Source: Talpa occidentalis (taxonomy: Eukaryota > Chordata > Mammalia > Eulipotyphla > Talpidae). From it: a DNA stretch of 64,000 nt. The stretch covers positions 71,574,301-71,638,300 of the forward strand of contig NW_023604295.1 in the NCBI RefSeq assembly GCF_014898055.3, written 5' to 3'. The translations under genes were made by a program, and so were the position numbers. Under the pieces are notes generated by a model, which was given only the letters and a program-made list of their open reading frames with translations, had not been told where the DNA came from and made no database searches. Shown in pieces: positions 26,935 to 39,855 of the stretch (positions within the stretch are counted from its first letter, which is position 1; each line of letters starts with the position of its first letter).

Positions 26935-28923
26935 TCAAATGGATTTTTAAGGACTCTTATCAGGTAAACACTTTCAGTCCCTGTACCATATTTCAGAGTG
27001 TATATCCCCATTTTGCCTAACTGGATCTGGAATCTACGTATCTGTGTAAATTTTCCATATTTATGTAATTACAACTGTTTTTATTTCCTTCTACTGATCT
27101 GCCTGGTGTCCATTTGATTGTCCCAGCAATCCCCAAAGAACCCAGAGTGATGGGGAAATTTCCTCTTCTCCCTAAGATATGGTCTTTTTGATAATACATG
27201 AACTGAAAAATAGCTAACCAGTCAATAGGTGTTTTGTAGAGCGTTGTCTGGACTTTCTGGAGTTTTATAGCCCAATGTTGATCCTTTCACCCTTAGATCT
27301 ATTTTCACTGATGGGTTGTTCCATTTTCAATGGAGTGTAGATGTATTATAGAGATTTACTTAACCAATGTCAACTTTCTAGACTTACTGAATTAACTTCT
27401 GCTTGACAGGCTCACTGTAAATTATAATGACTGCTTCCTGCAAGGTTCTCAGCATGCACTGTCAGTATAGACTATGGTCTAGTACACATATGCAATTCTG
27501 TTTCTACCAGTTACATTGTATGTTTATAATGAGCCAGTTTCTTATCCCTTCCAATCCTTTGAAAGCCACATCTTATTATTATAATTCTGTAACATAATAT
27601 AATGTAAAGTATGAGTTATGAATGCTGCAGAAAAAATGATTTGAGTTTTGGGAAGATCACAGTAAGGACAAATTTGAAAAAATAATTTTGAATTTAGTAT
27701 GCACAACTGAACTGTAAAAAATGATATAAATCTAACAGTTTCACATGTAGTTTATTCTGCATGTAGTTTTTATATTTCATTTCATTTTAATCAAAAGGAA
27801 ATTGAAGTTATAAATGTTGCATTTTAGGTTTAAGTTCATATATGAAAGATGATAGTAAACTCCTAATTGGAGAATCTAAGATCAATGAAATGCTTTGTTC
27901 CTTTTTCAGAAGCTTGCAAACAAAATTTTTTTTTAAAAATTTGAAATTTTAAATTTTTTTTTATTATTTGTATGTGTGTGTTTATATATACCATTCTCTG
28001 CTTTAATCAATATTTTCAATATATGTATCAACCTCTACCCAGTTGTGCTAGATCTGAGAGCTTTGTTAGAATGCCTACTAGGATTATTGTTGTAGGGAAT
28101 CCTCCTTACCTCCTGGGACTTTTAGGAGCTTTTAGGAGCTTGCTGTTAAACCTTAATACTACAAGGTAGATTTTGGAACATGTGACATAAATTTTAATTT
28201 TCTAGCCTTGAATTACTTCTTCATAACTATTCTATTTAAAAAAATATGCTGTTTGGGTAATAATACTTTTTCTTAGGCTTCAATTTTGGTATTTCATTTG
28301 TAATATTATTGTTTGGTTTTCTTTTAGTGGTTGTCTTTTAAAATTTTCATAACTTTATTCTTTAACATGACTTAATAAGTTCACCATTTACTCACACAAG
28401 GAAGATAACGTTACTCATACCATTTTCTTAGCAATTTAGATGTTTTCTTAGGGAAGTGTTGTTCTGTTTTATCATAGTCATATCTACCCCCAAGCGTGAC
28501 CGATTATAACATATATCAACAGTCTATGTATCTTAATCATAACCAAACTATTAAGTTTAAGTTTAAATTGTATTATTCTAAGAAACTGTCATTTATGAGA
28601 GACATTTAAGGCAACTCCAATTTAATTTGTTCAAATTAATACAATGCTGCATCTCATTTTGCATTTTGGAAAGCTTTATAAAAATATGGTAAATTTGTTG
28701 AAGTGGGATAGCACCATTTGTTTTCCTTGTCCAGACCATCAACCCTAGCAGGTCAGCTGATACTCACTAATTAATACTGAGACTTTGTCTTGTTAATTCT
28801 CAAGCATTGAATCTGTAGCTTATTCTCACTCAAATCTTTTCCCTGTCACTGGTTTACCTTCTTTACCTTCTTTACCTTCAGTCCCTGACCGAATATTTTG
28901 TTATTTGAAAAATTTGGACATAC

Positions 28924-29034
28924 TTTTTTTAAAAAAGATTTATTTATATATGTATACAAGAACTGGGGTACAGGCCAGAGGTGCAGGGGGTGAGAGGATT
29001 CACTAGAGACGGAGTGGGGAGCAGAACAGGCAGA
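28924..29034 (-). mobile_element. tRNA-derived SINE, older subfamily, 3' half only
   Basis: Only the poly-A end and the adjacent body are present (poly-T, tttatttatatatgtatacaag, ggccagaggtgcagggggtg, cagaacaggcagat). The tRNA-like head is missing. This is a 5'-truncated insertion or a later deletion. Confidence 0.85.
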
Positions 29035-29235
29035 TCTTTTGACTACTTGCCTGTTATGACTGGCTCCTGAAGAAATGACTTGACCATCTTTGTTGTTTGC
29101 AAGTTAGTGGCAGAATTAACTCAATGCATTATTTAGTGATTAGAAACCTGGTGTGTTGTCATTGCCTGGTCACCTTGGAGATATAGCTGACTTTCAACCC
29201 AAAGCTTGAAGGCTTACTACGTACTTCCACTGCTA

Positions 29236-29482
29236 TCTTTCTCTCTCCTTCCTTCCTTCCTTCCTTCCTTCCTTCCTTCCTTCCTTCCTTCCTTCCTTCC
29301 TTCCTTCCTTCCTTCCTTCCTTCCTTCCTTCCTTCCTTCCTTCCTTCCTTCCTTCCTTCCTTCCTTCCTTCCTTCCTTCCTTCCTTCCTTCCTTCCTTCC
29401 TCCTCCTCCCTCCCTCCCTCCCTCCCTCCTCCCTCCCTCCCTCCCTCCCTCCCTCCCTCCCTTCCTTCCTTCCTTCCTTCCT
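29236..29482. repeat. (TTCC)n / (TCCC)n pyrimidine tract
   Basis: 247 bases with no purine on the + strand: a short TC start, a long TTCC block to about 29400, a TCCC-rich block to about 29460, and a last short TTCC block. It yields long meaningless Ser/Phe/Leu/Pro and Arg/Glu/Lys/Gly frames. Likely highly variable in length. Confidence 0.97.
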
Positions 29483-29485
29483 ATC

Positions 29486-30010
29486 TTAATAGTTGAGGTA
29501 TTAGTCATACACAAGAAATGTAAGTGTATACTTCAGTGGTTTTTATTTTTGTCATATTTTGCAACCATTAACACTTTAATTTCAGAATATTTCCATCAAC
29601 CCCAAAAGAAATCTTGAACCTATTCATAGTCTCAATTCTTCCCTCATTCCATCCACTGTCTCTGGATTGGCCTATTATGGACATTTCACATAAATGGCCT
29701 TATACAATATGTGACTATTTATTCTGGTTTCTTTCACATACAGTGTTTTCAATGCTAATCCATGTTGTAGTATGTAACTGTCTTTCATTCCCTTTCATGA
29801 CTGAATAATATTGCACTGTATAGATTTACCACATTTTGGTTACCCATTCCTCAACAGACCAATATTTGGATTGTTTCTGTTTCAACCATTGTGAAAAATG
29901 CTTCTATGAACTTTTGTGTAGAAGATTTTGTATGAGTATATGTTTTTAGTGCTTTTGGGTTGCCTTGGTTATTTGATGTTCTTACCAAAGTAAGATATTT
30001 TGCTGGGTTT
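29486..30010 (-). mobile_element. L1M-type 3' end, antisense
   Basis: The + strand reads ttcagtggtttttatttttg, catttccatcaaccccaaaag-like text, ggcctattatggacatttca, gactgaataatattgcactg and ccacattttggttaccc in order. These are reverse-complement hallmarks of the 3' end of mammalian L1 (L1M class). The element's A-tail end abuts the pyrimidine tract at 29236-29482. Confidence 0.85.
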
Positions 30011-31673
30011 GTCATTTTCTTGTTTGCCCTCAAATATTTTCATTCACCCTTTTCAGTTTTGCTCTATATCACTTTCCTCAAGCTTCCTTGTCTTGTGCTT
30101 CTGTTGAGTTTGTTTAATGTAAGGTACTTGTGGAACCGGAGGATGGGAGGAATGGAGAAGCCAGGGATTTCTCCCCTACTCTTTTGCCCTACCCTCTTTT
30201 CTAAAGTGAGGCACAATCTTTTGTAGGAGCTTTGCCAAGTAGATCATGTTGCTTTTCTCTCTGGGAGCTCAGCTCTAGCCAGCACACTTGCCTTGCTTCC
30301 AGATTGTGCTAGATGGCGCCAGCTTCTGGATTCTGGTCAGATTGCCTCTTCCTAGGAGTTGCCAAGTACTGTTATTGCTAATCCCTGGGTTACTTCAATG
30401 TCCTTTTGAATTCTTAGTTCTATTGTGTAACCAGTTTGCTTTGCTGAAGTCCCTCTATTTGAAGTGGGTAGAGTGGCACTCTGGCCTCTCATTGACAAAT
30501 AATATATTCCTCCCATTAGGGCTGCTGAGATATCCAAGTCTATAGGGCATCTTGTGTTATGTATTAGTTAATATAAAGTGGTTGTGCTCAGAGGCCCTGT
30601 TTCTGTTAAAATGTTTTTAAGATTTTTTTTAAAGGCAGATTTACTAACTGTAAATTTTGTGTCTTTTTATGATAAATATATATTATAGAATTTGTTATTT
30701 TATTCAGCAGTGAGAGATATTGTTATATTCTTTCCTGACATTGTAGTAAATTAGTTATGCATTACTATAAATAAGTTTTTGATATTCCCTGTGCTGGAGA
30801 ACAGTTTCATCTTCATTATATTTTATTAAGTCTAAGAATTTTTTTCCTTGTGTATGGTCCATATAGCACTTGAAACTGAGTAACTTGGGTTTTGGCAATA
30901 TAAAGATTCCAAAGTAAGTATCAAACATCATGAATCATAGTCTCAGGGAATGGAGTTTAATGGTGATGTGGTATTATCCTCTTTTTTGAGATTTTGTATT
31001 GTTTGTGTGCTGGCTGGCTCCTGTAGTAAGGTATATCCTTTTTGATCTTTCCCACTCCATCTCCATAGGTGAAGTTAGAGTCAAACTCTTCTTAGTGAAC
31101 AATAGGCAATATGCCACTCTAAGCAATGACACATTTACTTAGGAGAATCTTTCAGAAGGTAAGAAAATCATGTCTCCTAGCAAAGAAACTCATGAGCTGA
31201 TCACTTCCAGTGGAAGGTAGAGAACAATGAAGTAAATGCTTAAGAGAGTAGAGAATGTTTGGCTCTTAATCCCTGGCTGATATGTCCATCAAGTGCCTAG
31301 GCAGAATTGAGACATTTTCAGGTATGTAGGGATGCAGTGATGTGTTTATCTTCAAAGCATTCTTCTTTAGGAGGTTGTATTAGATGCTAGCAAAATGAGG
31401 GAATAAACCAAGAAGGAAAACACAGGATGCAGGCCCCAGTGACTCAACCTCAGGAGAGAGTAAAGTGGCAAAAGAAGTATTTAGGTTGCACAATATGCAT
31501 AGAAAGCAAGCTTTAGGAAGGGAACAGGCATTGAAGGCCCCATGAAAAAGTTCCCTGGCAGGATGGAGAAAACATTTAAGAACTTAGAAAATTTTAGCAT
31601 ATGAATAAAGGTTTTCAGTTAAGGACAAAATACTTAATTTGAACATGATGTTGGAAACAGAGTCCTTTAGGTG

Positions 31674-31800
31674 ACTGGCATAGACTGAATGCCTGTATTC
31701 TCCCTACTCCCCTGAAATTCACATGGAGAATCCTTAGTGATCATTGTGATGGTATTTGGAGATGAAGCCCTAGAACCTCTCTATTTCTCTTATCTAAGAT
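31674..31800 (+). mobile_element. MLT1-type LTR fragment, sense
   Basis: Text catagactgaatgcctgtat, gaaattcacatggagaatcc and gtgatggtatttggagatga follows the first third of an MLT1 LTR. The remainder is missing or too diverged to follow. Confidence 0.5.
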
Positions 31801-32022
31801 TCTCCTTTTGGACAGTCCCAACCCCAAACTGGAGGGCTGGGGAGTCTATTCAGGTCAATCTCCAAAATCTAGTGCAGGTCTGAAAAATTCAGGGGGCTCT
31901 TTGGGTAGTTCCTAGCTTCAATGAATGCAAAATAACCAGGACTGTTACCCAGATTTAGGAACACAATTCCCTAGAGGCATTTTTTGACTTAATTTACTTT
32001 TAAGTGACTCCTACATTCTTTA

Positions 32023-32303
32023 TTTTTTTAATATCTTTATTTTTTTAAGATTTATTTATTTATTTATACAAGCACTGGGTAGTCAGAAGCGCGGGAGGGT
32101 GAGAGAATTCACCAGAGCCAGAGCGGGGGACAGAACAGGCAGACTGATGAAGTACACTGCTGAGGGGAGCAGCAGGCGTGGCAGGAGAGGTCTGCGCACC
32201 ATGTGGGACCCTTGCTGGTGGCTGGGGATCGAGCAGGCGTTGCAGAGGCTGTGGGCAGCTTCGCAGGCCAGCGCTCAACTGCCTGGGCCACCAGGGGAGG
32301 CCG
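32023..32303 (-). mobile_element. tRNA-derived SINE, young subfamily
   Basis: A minus-strand copy flanked by the perfect 17-bp duplication gactcctacattcttta (32006-32022 and 32304-32320). The head is slightly rearranged near the A-box (gcctgggccaccagg on the + strand). Confidence 0.94.
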
Positions 32304-32984
32304 GACTCCTACATTCTTTAAATGACTACATTAGTGCGTTAGGTACATTTCTATTCAAAGGGGAATTAAACATTTTTGTTGCATTAGTTTCTTCTTTCCT
32401 TGCTTGCTTTCGTACCCCTTCCTACCTCCCCTCTTCTGCCCTGCTCTCTTTCTCTCCCTCCCTTCCTGTCTTCCCTCCATTCTTCTACTTTACTTTCTTT
32501 TTTTCCTTGGGTATTTCTCTGAACTTATTAATCTTGAATAACCTAGTAACCAATATTAAGAAGTGGAAGAGTTTCAGGTTTACCAAAGTTTCTGGGGTCT
32601 TAGGGAAAAGATGATGGAACTTTATTTCTTAATACACTTAAAGCAAGCAATGAACTGTGTGGCAATTTGTCAGAGGCTTCTAAAATATAATGCAGTGTAT
32701 TTGTAGTTACCAATATGTCTGAACTCTGAGCATGTAATACCAGCTTTTCTTTTTTGTTCCTGGAGATAAAGAATATAAGCTTAAAATAAGGCATTCACTC
32801 TGTTAAAGGTGTAGTAATCTCCCAGATGCTGCTCTCATTTACTACTTGTATAGTTTTATTTGGGTGTATGATGATTTTTAAAAAGTAGTTTGTTTTAAAA
32901 TGTTGTTGTTAGGCTTCTTGTTAAAGAGCCTGGAAAAGATCTGGATTTTAAATGTGGCAACTTCTTCAACCTTCCCTTACACAG

Positions 32985-33200
32985 TGCTATTTATTGAGCA
33001 TTTACGATGTGCTGGGTATTGTGCTTAGTTGTGGAAATTCACCAGTGCAAAAAAAAAAAAAAAAGGGACAATAACCTTCTCATCTGGCAGGGGAAATGGT
33101 TGACTTTTCAGCTCATAAAGTTAGATGATCTGTCTAAGCTCATCTAGCATTAAGGTTAAATTGAAATTCTGATGTTATTCAAAGTATTTGTGGCCATCAC
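32985..33200 (-). mobile_element. MIR-like SINE, antisense, with A-run
   Basis: Text ctatttattgagcatttacg, gtgctgggtattgtgcttag and, after an A-run, gatctgtctaagctcatcta and ttaaattgaaattctgatg. Order fits antisense MIR or an L2/MIR composite. It lies just before the RPL7 pseudogene. Confidence 0.55.
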
Positions 33201-33273
33201 TGTGTGACTTTCTGGATAAAAAACAAATGAGTAAAAATATTATGTTATAGTTTCTGTTTATCTACCTGGAACT

Positions 33274-34105
33274 GTGGAACTCGTGTTGAGGAGAAGAAAC
33301 AAAGTTTCTGCTACTGTAAAGACGCTAGCAAAGAAGACTGTTTCTGCGGTGCCAGAAACCATTAAGACGAAGTGAAGGAATTTCACAGAGCAGAAGATCA
33401 AACACCTGAGAAAGAACTTTTCCCAAAAGATGCTTCAAAAGGCAAGGAAGAAATTTATGTGTGAAAAAGCTAAGCACTATCACAAGGAATATAGACAGAT
33501 ATGCAGAACTAAGATTTGAATTGCAAGGACAGCAAGTAAAACTAGCAACCTCTATATACCTGTGGAACCCAAATTAGCATTTTCCACCAGAATCAGAGGT
33601 ATCAGTGGTGTGAACCCAAAGGTCTGAAGGGTGTTACAATCCCTTCACCCTTACCACATCTTTAGTGACAATGTTGGTAAGCTCAGTTGGGGATTGTGGA
33701 GCCATGTATTACCTGAAATCAGCAAATTAACTGATCTACAAGCTTAGTTATGGCACAATGAACAAGAAACAAATTGCCCGAACATAGAATTCTTTGATGG
33801 CTCCGTCTCTTGGTATATGCGGCATCGTCTGCGTGGAGAATCCTATTTATGAGATCTGTACTGTTGGAAAGTCTGTACTGTTTTTGAGGCAAAGAACTTC
33901 CTCTGATCCCTCAAATTATCTTGTCCATGTGGTAGAATGAAGAAAAAATCCACCCACTTTGTAGAAGGTGGAGATGCTGCCAACAAGAAGAACAGATCAA
34001 AAAGTTTATTAGAAGGATAAAGTGAAGTCCCAACCATGGTTATTTTTGCAACCTGGTCAGTTGGTCAGTTAATATACAGTGACTGTTTTCAAATTGTAAG
34101 AAAAA
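33274..34105 (+). pseudogene. RPL7: Processed pseudogene of ribosomal protein L7
   Basis: An intronless, decayed copy of the 60S ribosomal protein L7 mRNA in the same orientation as GBE1. Recognisable in-frame pieces include VEEKK near 33285, then the lysine/arginine-rich N-terminal region with [14 protein letters not shown] and later TTHFVEGG-like and NRSKSLLEG/FIRRIK-like ends, with the stop at 34023-34025. The 3' untranslated part (ggttatttttgcaacctggt...cagttaata) follows to about 34105. Premature stops occur at 33373-33375 and 33517-33519, both tga at sites expected to be cga arginine codons, typical of CpG decay. The middle, from about 33640 to 33760, has deletions and frameshifts. No introns are present, so it arose by L1-mediated retrotransposition. 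It is not expected to make protein. RPL7 is among the ribosomal genes with many such copies in mammals. Confidence 0.88.
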
Positions 34106-35629
34106 GGCATTATTTTATAAAGACATTTTCAGAAATAATGAATCATATAAAGATGGCTTCCTAAGTACTTTCTGACTTATTAAAAAAAACTTTGAATATA
34201 CATTAGTGATATTTATTTAAACAACTTACTATTTCTTGATACTTTTTTGATGAGTTTTTGATTGCTTATTTATTTTGGCGATAATTTATGTGTGTATTTT
34301 TAAGCCAAAAGTGTTAAAATGAAACTTTTAAGGTATATTTTCAGACAATCTACAATTGATTTAAATGATACATGAGACATTTTTTGTCAAACTGAACTGA
34401 GCTAGAAAAAATCTTTTAGAATAGCTGTATTTAGATTTTAATGAAACTAGGCAGAAAGGAGACTAAAGTGAATTTCCTTTTTAGTCTTTTAAATGAAAAA
34501 GTGCATCATTTGTCCTATATATCTTATTCATCATCAGTCTTAGCAAAGCATTCATTCCCATGAGAGAGATAATGGATTCAGAGAGCTGAGAGGAATGGAA
34601 GATTGTCATTCAATGCAGATGAGTTTTAGTAATATTCTTATCATGAGAAATTGGGTTGCAGAACCTTAAGATTTAGAATTAAGTTGCCATAGATATATTT
34701 AATTAAAAGTAGATTGCTTTAACCTTTCTTTAAGTTAGAAATAGGTTTAAAATCTTAAATTAAATTTATATTTAGTTTGTATTTAACATGTATTCAGGAC
34801 TTGCCTTTAATAGGGATTCTTTATAAAGTTTAGCTCTAAAAAGGTACATTTTAATTGAACTATTACAGTGAAAGTTTCTGAAAGAATTTTATAACTGTGT
34901 ATTGGATCAAAGTATGGTTTAGTTTTTTTCTATTGAGAAAGTAATCAAATTTGTCAAAACAAACTAAAATCTGAGAACAAAAGGGGAGGGTAAACCTGCC
35001 TCTTCAATTCTCCTACCTCATCAATGTAGCTTTTCAGTCGTATAAGTTGTATTTCTTGGTGTTATCAACTGATAGACTGTTTTCTCATTTACAGTATTGT
35101 CCAACACATAAAAATAGAAGAGCTTTCAATCTTTTAAAGGGGAAAGCACATGAATAATGAAGTTATCAAAGTAGGAAAGCAAGCATAAATGAGAATATAT
35201 ATTATGCATACCTGTTGGCCAAATTTGCAAACTTTGCTATTAATAATCCATTTTGGTGAATTAGAGGAAATTAAAGTGTCCCAAATTCATCCTGTGGGCC
35301 TATCTAATTGTATACTCCTAACCCACTGATAAAAACAAAAAGTGAGTTGCATGTAGAAAATTTGTAGTCAGCTAATCTTGATTATGCCTCCTGGCATTGG
35401 CCCTGCATTCCTGCCTTCAGGACATGGGGAACCCTTACTCTGAGTGGATGACATTTGGGTAGTATTTTGGTCTTTGTATTTCACTGATTCTTCTGCTTGA
35501 AAGAAGCCAGAGGAATAGACATGGAGTAACTGATAACAGTTGCTGCAGTTCCAGTCTGTGATCAGCCTGTGATTCTTCTCAATCAGCTTTTCACCGAGCC
35601 ATTTTTTCTAAGGGTTATTAAGTCAGAAC

Positions 35630-35639
<10 letters not shown>

Positions 35640-35667
<28 letters not shown>

Positions 35668-35992
35668 TTTTTTTTTTTATTTTTTATAGAGGCATGTTTT
35701 TTTTTTTATTTATTTATTTATTTGTTTGTTTTGTTTTTTTGTTTATACATGCACTGGGTACAGTCAGAAGCGCGGGAGGGTGAGAGAATTCACCAGAGCC
35801 AGAGCGGGAAGCAGAGCAGGCAGAAGGACCGAAGTACACTGCTGAGGGGAGCAGCGGGCGGCAGGAGAGGTCTGCGCGCCATGTGGGACCCTCGCTGGTG
35901 GCCGGGGAGCAGCCGGGGATCGAACCGGCGCCGCCGAGGCCGCGGGCAGCTTCGCAACCCAGCGCTCAACCGCTGCGCCACCGGGGAGGCCC
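35640..35992 (-). mobile_element. tRNA-derived SINE, young subfamily with extended tail
   Basis: The longest copy, with about 80 bases of T-rich tail on the + strand. It is flanked by the 16-bp duplication cagaacagggattttt (35624-35639 and 35993-36008). In element orientation the tail contains aacatgcctctataaaaaat, the same extension as in the 23.6 kb copy. Head and B-box are intact. Confidence 0.95.
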
Positions 35993-37119
35993 CAGAACAG
36001 GGATTTTTATCTGTTTCTGGCTTACTTTCTCCTAAGATCTATTCTAAGGAGTAGGACTGTTACCTTAAGGGCTTTATAATTTTGTCCTTGTTGGGAGTTA
36101 AAACTTTCTGCCTCCTCTTCTACCCCGCATGGTCAGTTCATGCTGAGTAGCACCAGTGTCTCAAATCAATTGCACATATTAAATCAAAATAAATTCTGTC
36201 AAAACTCAGCTTGTTCATTCTTACTCACCCCCCACCTCTTTTAAAGGTGACAGTTTCTATAGAAAATGGTCCATATGTATTCTCCTTTTCCTCCTCTCCA
36301 TGGGGTGAGATAATCATAAACTGAAATTTCCTGTAAGTATACCATCATTGCCAAGAAAGTAATCGCAGCATTATGGAGTTGTTAATCTTTTTTCAATGAA
36401 AATCTAGGTTCTTTCATTTCAGGGGTTTAACAAGAAAACATGCTCATATTAGTTGGAATTCATTCTGTTATTAGTAGGTGGATTATCCTCATCTGGACAT
36501 TATTGACATTATTTTGTTTCACACCTTGGGTCTAACCTGTAGGAAGATCCTGCTATGTACATTGATGTCTAGGAAGTAAGATCATATGACAATGTGTTTG
36601 TGAGTTTTTGTGAGCCTGACTTCTAGTATATTCGCAGTAAATATTTCTAACTCATTTTTGCCTTTGTCTGGCATTTTCCAAACTTTAAATGGAGACTATA
36701 AGCATAGTTTGTCAAACGTGCTCTTTCTTATAGGTTTAATTTTTGAAGGTGTTGATTCTCTCGCTAGACACATTGTTGGCAGTATTATCCAAAATTTAAA
36801 AGCATAAGAAATTTTTGCTTTATGAAATATTTAGACTGTAGCTGGCAAAGCCTACTTTTTAGTTTCTCTGGGATCAGATATTTCTCATAAACTTGGATTT
36901 ACCCCTTCACCAAATGTTTCAGTATTTTGTTTACATGTCTTTGAAGCAATATTAACACAGAGCTGAAGACAGAACCTTGAAAACTCACATTTGGGGGTGT
37001 AAAGATGAGGAAGAGGTGGTAAAGGCATGAGAGAAGGAATATCATTAAGAAAATGAGGAAGTGTCCTATCATAATATAGAAAGGGGAGATGGGTTTTCAA
37101 GGAGGAGGTTGATATGTAG

Positions 37120-37345
37120 TATCTAAAAGGTAGTAAACACTTAACTGTGCAATATATGCTTGATATAGACTAATTTACTAAATCTTCCCAGTGGTCTATT
37201 GAGGTATGTGCCATTACAGACCTCAGTTTCTAGATGAGTCAGCTAAGAGTTAGAATACAGAACTCACTCTTACTAATGTGTGCCAGAGCCAGAGTTGCAT
37301 CCAAGGCATTTTGGCTCTGAACTATAATCACTGAGCTGGAGAACT
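37120..37345 (-). mobile_element. MIR SINE, antisense
   Basis: Text cagacctcagtttctagatg, agtcagctaagagttagaat and gagccagagttgcatccaag, then actataatcactgagctgg, fits antisense MIR. Confidence 0.7.
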
Positions 37346-39855
37346 GTTGACCTTGAGCTTTAAGGAAAGTGAGCTCCATCTTCATATTCTTCTTGCAGTG
37401 CTGGGAGGTGGTCCTTAGCAGACAGTTGTTTTTTATATTTTATGCACTTGGAAATTCAATATCATAAAGTTATATAACCTGCCAAAAGCAACATAATTAG
37501 TAAATAATGACTGAAAGTTTTAGTTGCAAATATTCTATACATAATCATTCTGTTAAGGCTCTGCTTAACACTGACATCCAAAGTTCATGCCCTTCAATTA
37601 CTTATCTGTAGTTCTTCCTATATTGTAAATCAGAATCTTGTTTGTGTCTCTAGAAGTTGATTTAAACTTTTGGGATTATTGCCTAAACACTGTATATGTA
37701 TAAAACAGTGGATATATATAAGTAATAAAATGGTTTAAGTTCTTTATCTTTGAGTTGTGAGACAGGGAGAATTCAAAGAAGTAAACTAGAAAAATAGTAT
37801 GTATATAGATAATATGTATATAAAACATTTCCTTTTCTCTTTTTATGGTATTTGTAGACTCTAACTTCATATCATTAACATTTGTTTTAAACAAATGTTT
37901 CCTGTTACCACTTTTCAGATACAAACTTACTGTATTTATATCTATTTGTATTTATATCTACAATATACAGCTTCACTGGATAGTTTTTGTTATATGAGTT
38001 TCACTTTTCAAGGTCACCCTGAAGTTAATCTTGAAAGAAGCTTCAAGAAATTGTATTTGCTCATTGGACAACACACCTGATGATGAATTAATATAGTGGG
38101 CAAGGGAAAGGGAGGAATCAAGTCGAGGATGTTTGATTCAACATGCTATTTCTTTTGAAACACATGTAAACTTTTACAACACACACACAACTTTGTGTTT
38201 CTGTAGATAGAAATAAATGTATGTGCAAATCTTTTTGTGTGTGTGTGCATGTATAAATACATTGAAGTAGGTATTGAAGGATAATGTATGACTTGAGTGT
38301 ACTCCCTTAGAGGGAAAGAGGGAACTTGGGGGGTAGGTGATTCATTGAATCATTTCAGTAGTACTTAATCACACACACAAAACATGATTGCAAAGTTTGG
38401 TATAGGAAAGCAAAACATTAAAGAGAACCATAGATGGTTTTGCCTTTTATTAAAAAAAAGCAAAACAACAAAACCAGGGTTGTCATCAATTAAAATGATG
38501 ATTTGTGATTATATTATTCTAGGAATGGTTTCTTGATAATTCATTCTGTTCGGATAAGTAGTAATGATAACGAAGGAGATGGATTCTTAGCAAACATTTA
38601 GTACTTATTTTACAGTAAGCAATATCACCATTACAATTTTAACAAATGCCATTATATGTAATATAATAGTCCTAGTCACTATTTGTTTAATGCATATCTA
38701 TTGAATTTCTGGCAGTGTGCCTGGTGCTACATCAGAGCTGAAGGGATATCTACCTTATTACTTTTTGGTTGCTATTTCTGTACTAGCTCTTATTGTTTCA
38801 CTTGATTGATAGTGCTGTATCTGAGATCTAGTTCATTCATTTCTTTGGGAACCTTAATAAGTAGATATTAGAAACTATTCATCCGCAGATTTAGGTCTGA
38901 AAAGGCCTCATATGAAATGGTATTGTAGTTGATTGGTGGTGAGAGTGTACCTGGCATAGGAGAGCTTGCATCCACATATTCTTAGGCAGGACAGCAGTCT
39001 CCATCGTTATGGAGATCTCCCCAGTGTGCTCAGTAGAGATGAGGGGAAGCCACAGAGACAACATAGAGTTCTCAGTCTTGAGGGTATCAGATTTAAAGGG
39101 TGGCCAGTGGTCAAGAGATGATGGGAGGAACTTAATTTGTTCATAATGTAGTACACTGGCCTAGAGCATCAGTGATGGGGAGAGAGTTCTCTATGATGAG
39201 AAGGCCGAGCCTTGGAGGCTAGTAGTAATAGTTGAAAGTGACAAATATTTTAATGATTTTGTTTTAAATTTTAGAGTTTTTGAATCTTGTCAGGACAGTA
39301 GTTAAGAAAAACATGATTATTATCTAAAGTTTGAATTTAGATAAATGGCTATTAAGTTAAATGCCAGAAAAACTTGGTTACAATAAGTGGCTTAAATGTA
39401 CTTTATTTTAATAAAATTGCCTAATGGCAGTCAGATTTTTTTTTTTTTTCTTGATCATGTTAAGTTTCCAGATTACTTGCCAGTACTTTCCTGGAATTGG
39501 GACTCTGATTTCTGAAATGGGAGTAGGGAAAGATGTGAAAATTGATGGCCTCAAGTTTTTTAAAATCCAAATTGAAACTTGTACTACAAAGAGAGAAGTT
39601 TAACCTTAGAGTTTATGCATATATCAGCATGACACAGAGTAGCATTTGAAGTTTTCTTACACCCCACAGATCTAATAAACACTTTGGTTCATTTAAAAGT
39701 GATTCAATTTTCTTGGATTTGCGATTTCAGAAAAGAAGGAAAATAGCCTAATGAATTATGTCCTATGTGTGTTACAAAAGTAGAAACCACATACAGAGGT
39801 TTATTTTAGATGCCACTTGTGTTTTAGATATGGATAATTAAGCATTTTTGAATCA

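Noticed and set aside
29206..29514. Open frames of 93-96 codons on both strands, Leu/Pro/Ser/Phe-rich and Lys/Glu/Gly/Arg-rich
   Set aside because: They are translations of the pyrimidine tract and have no coding meaning.
32400..32540. Pyrimidine-rich stretch with an open frame after the SINE at 32023-32303
   Set aside because: The frame begins in the SINE and runs into low-complexity CT-rich sequence; no splice signals or family match.
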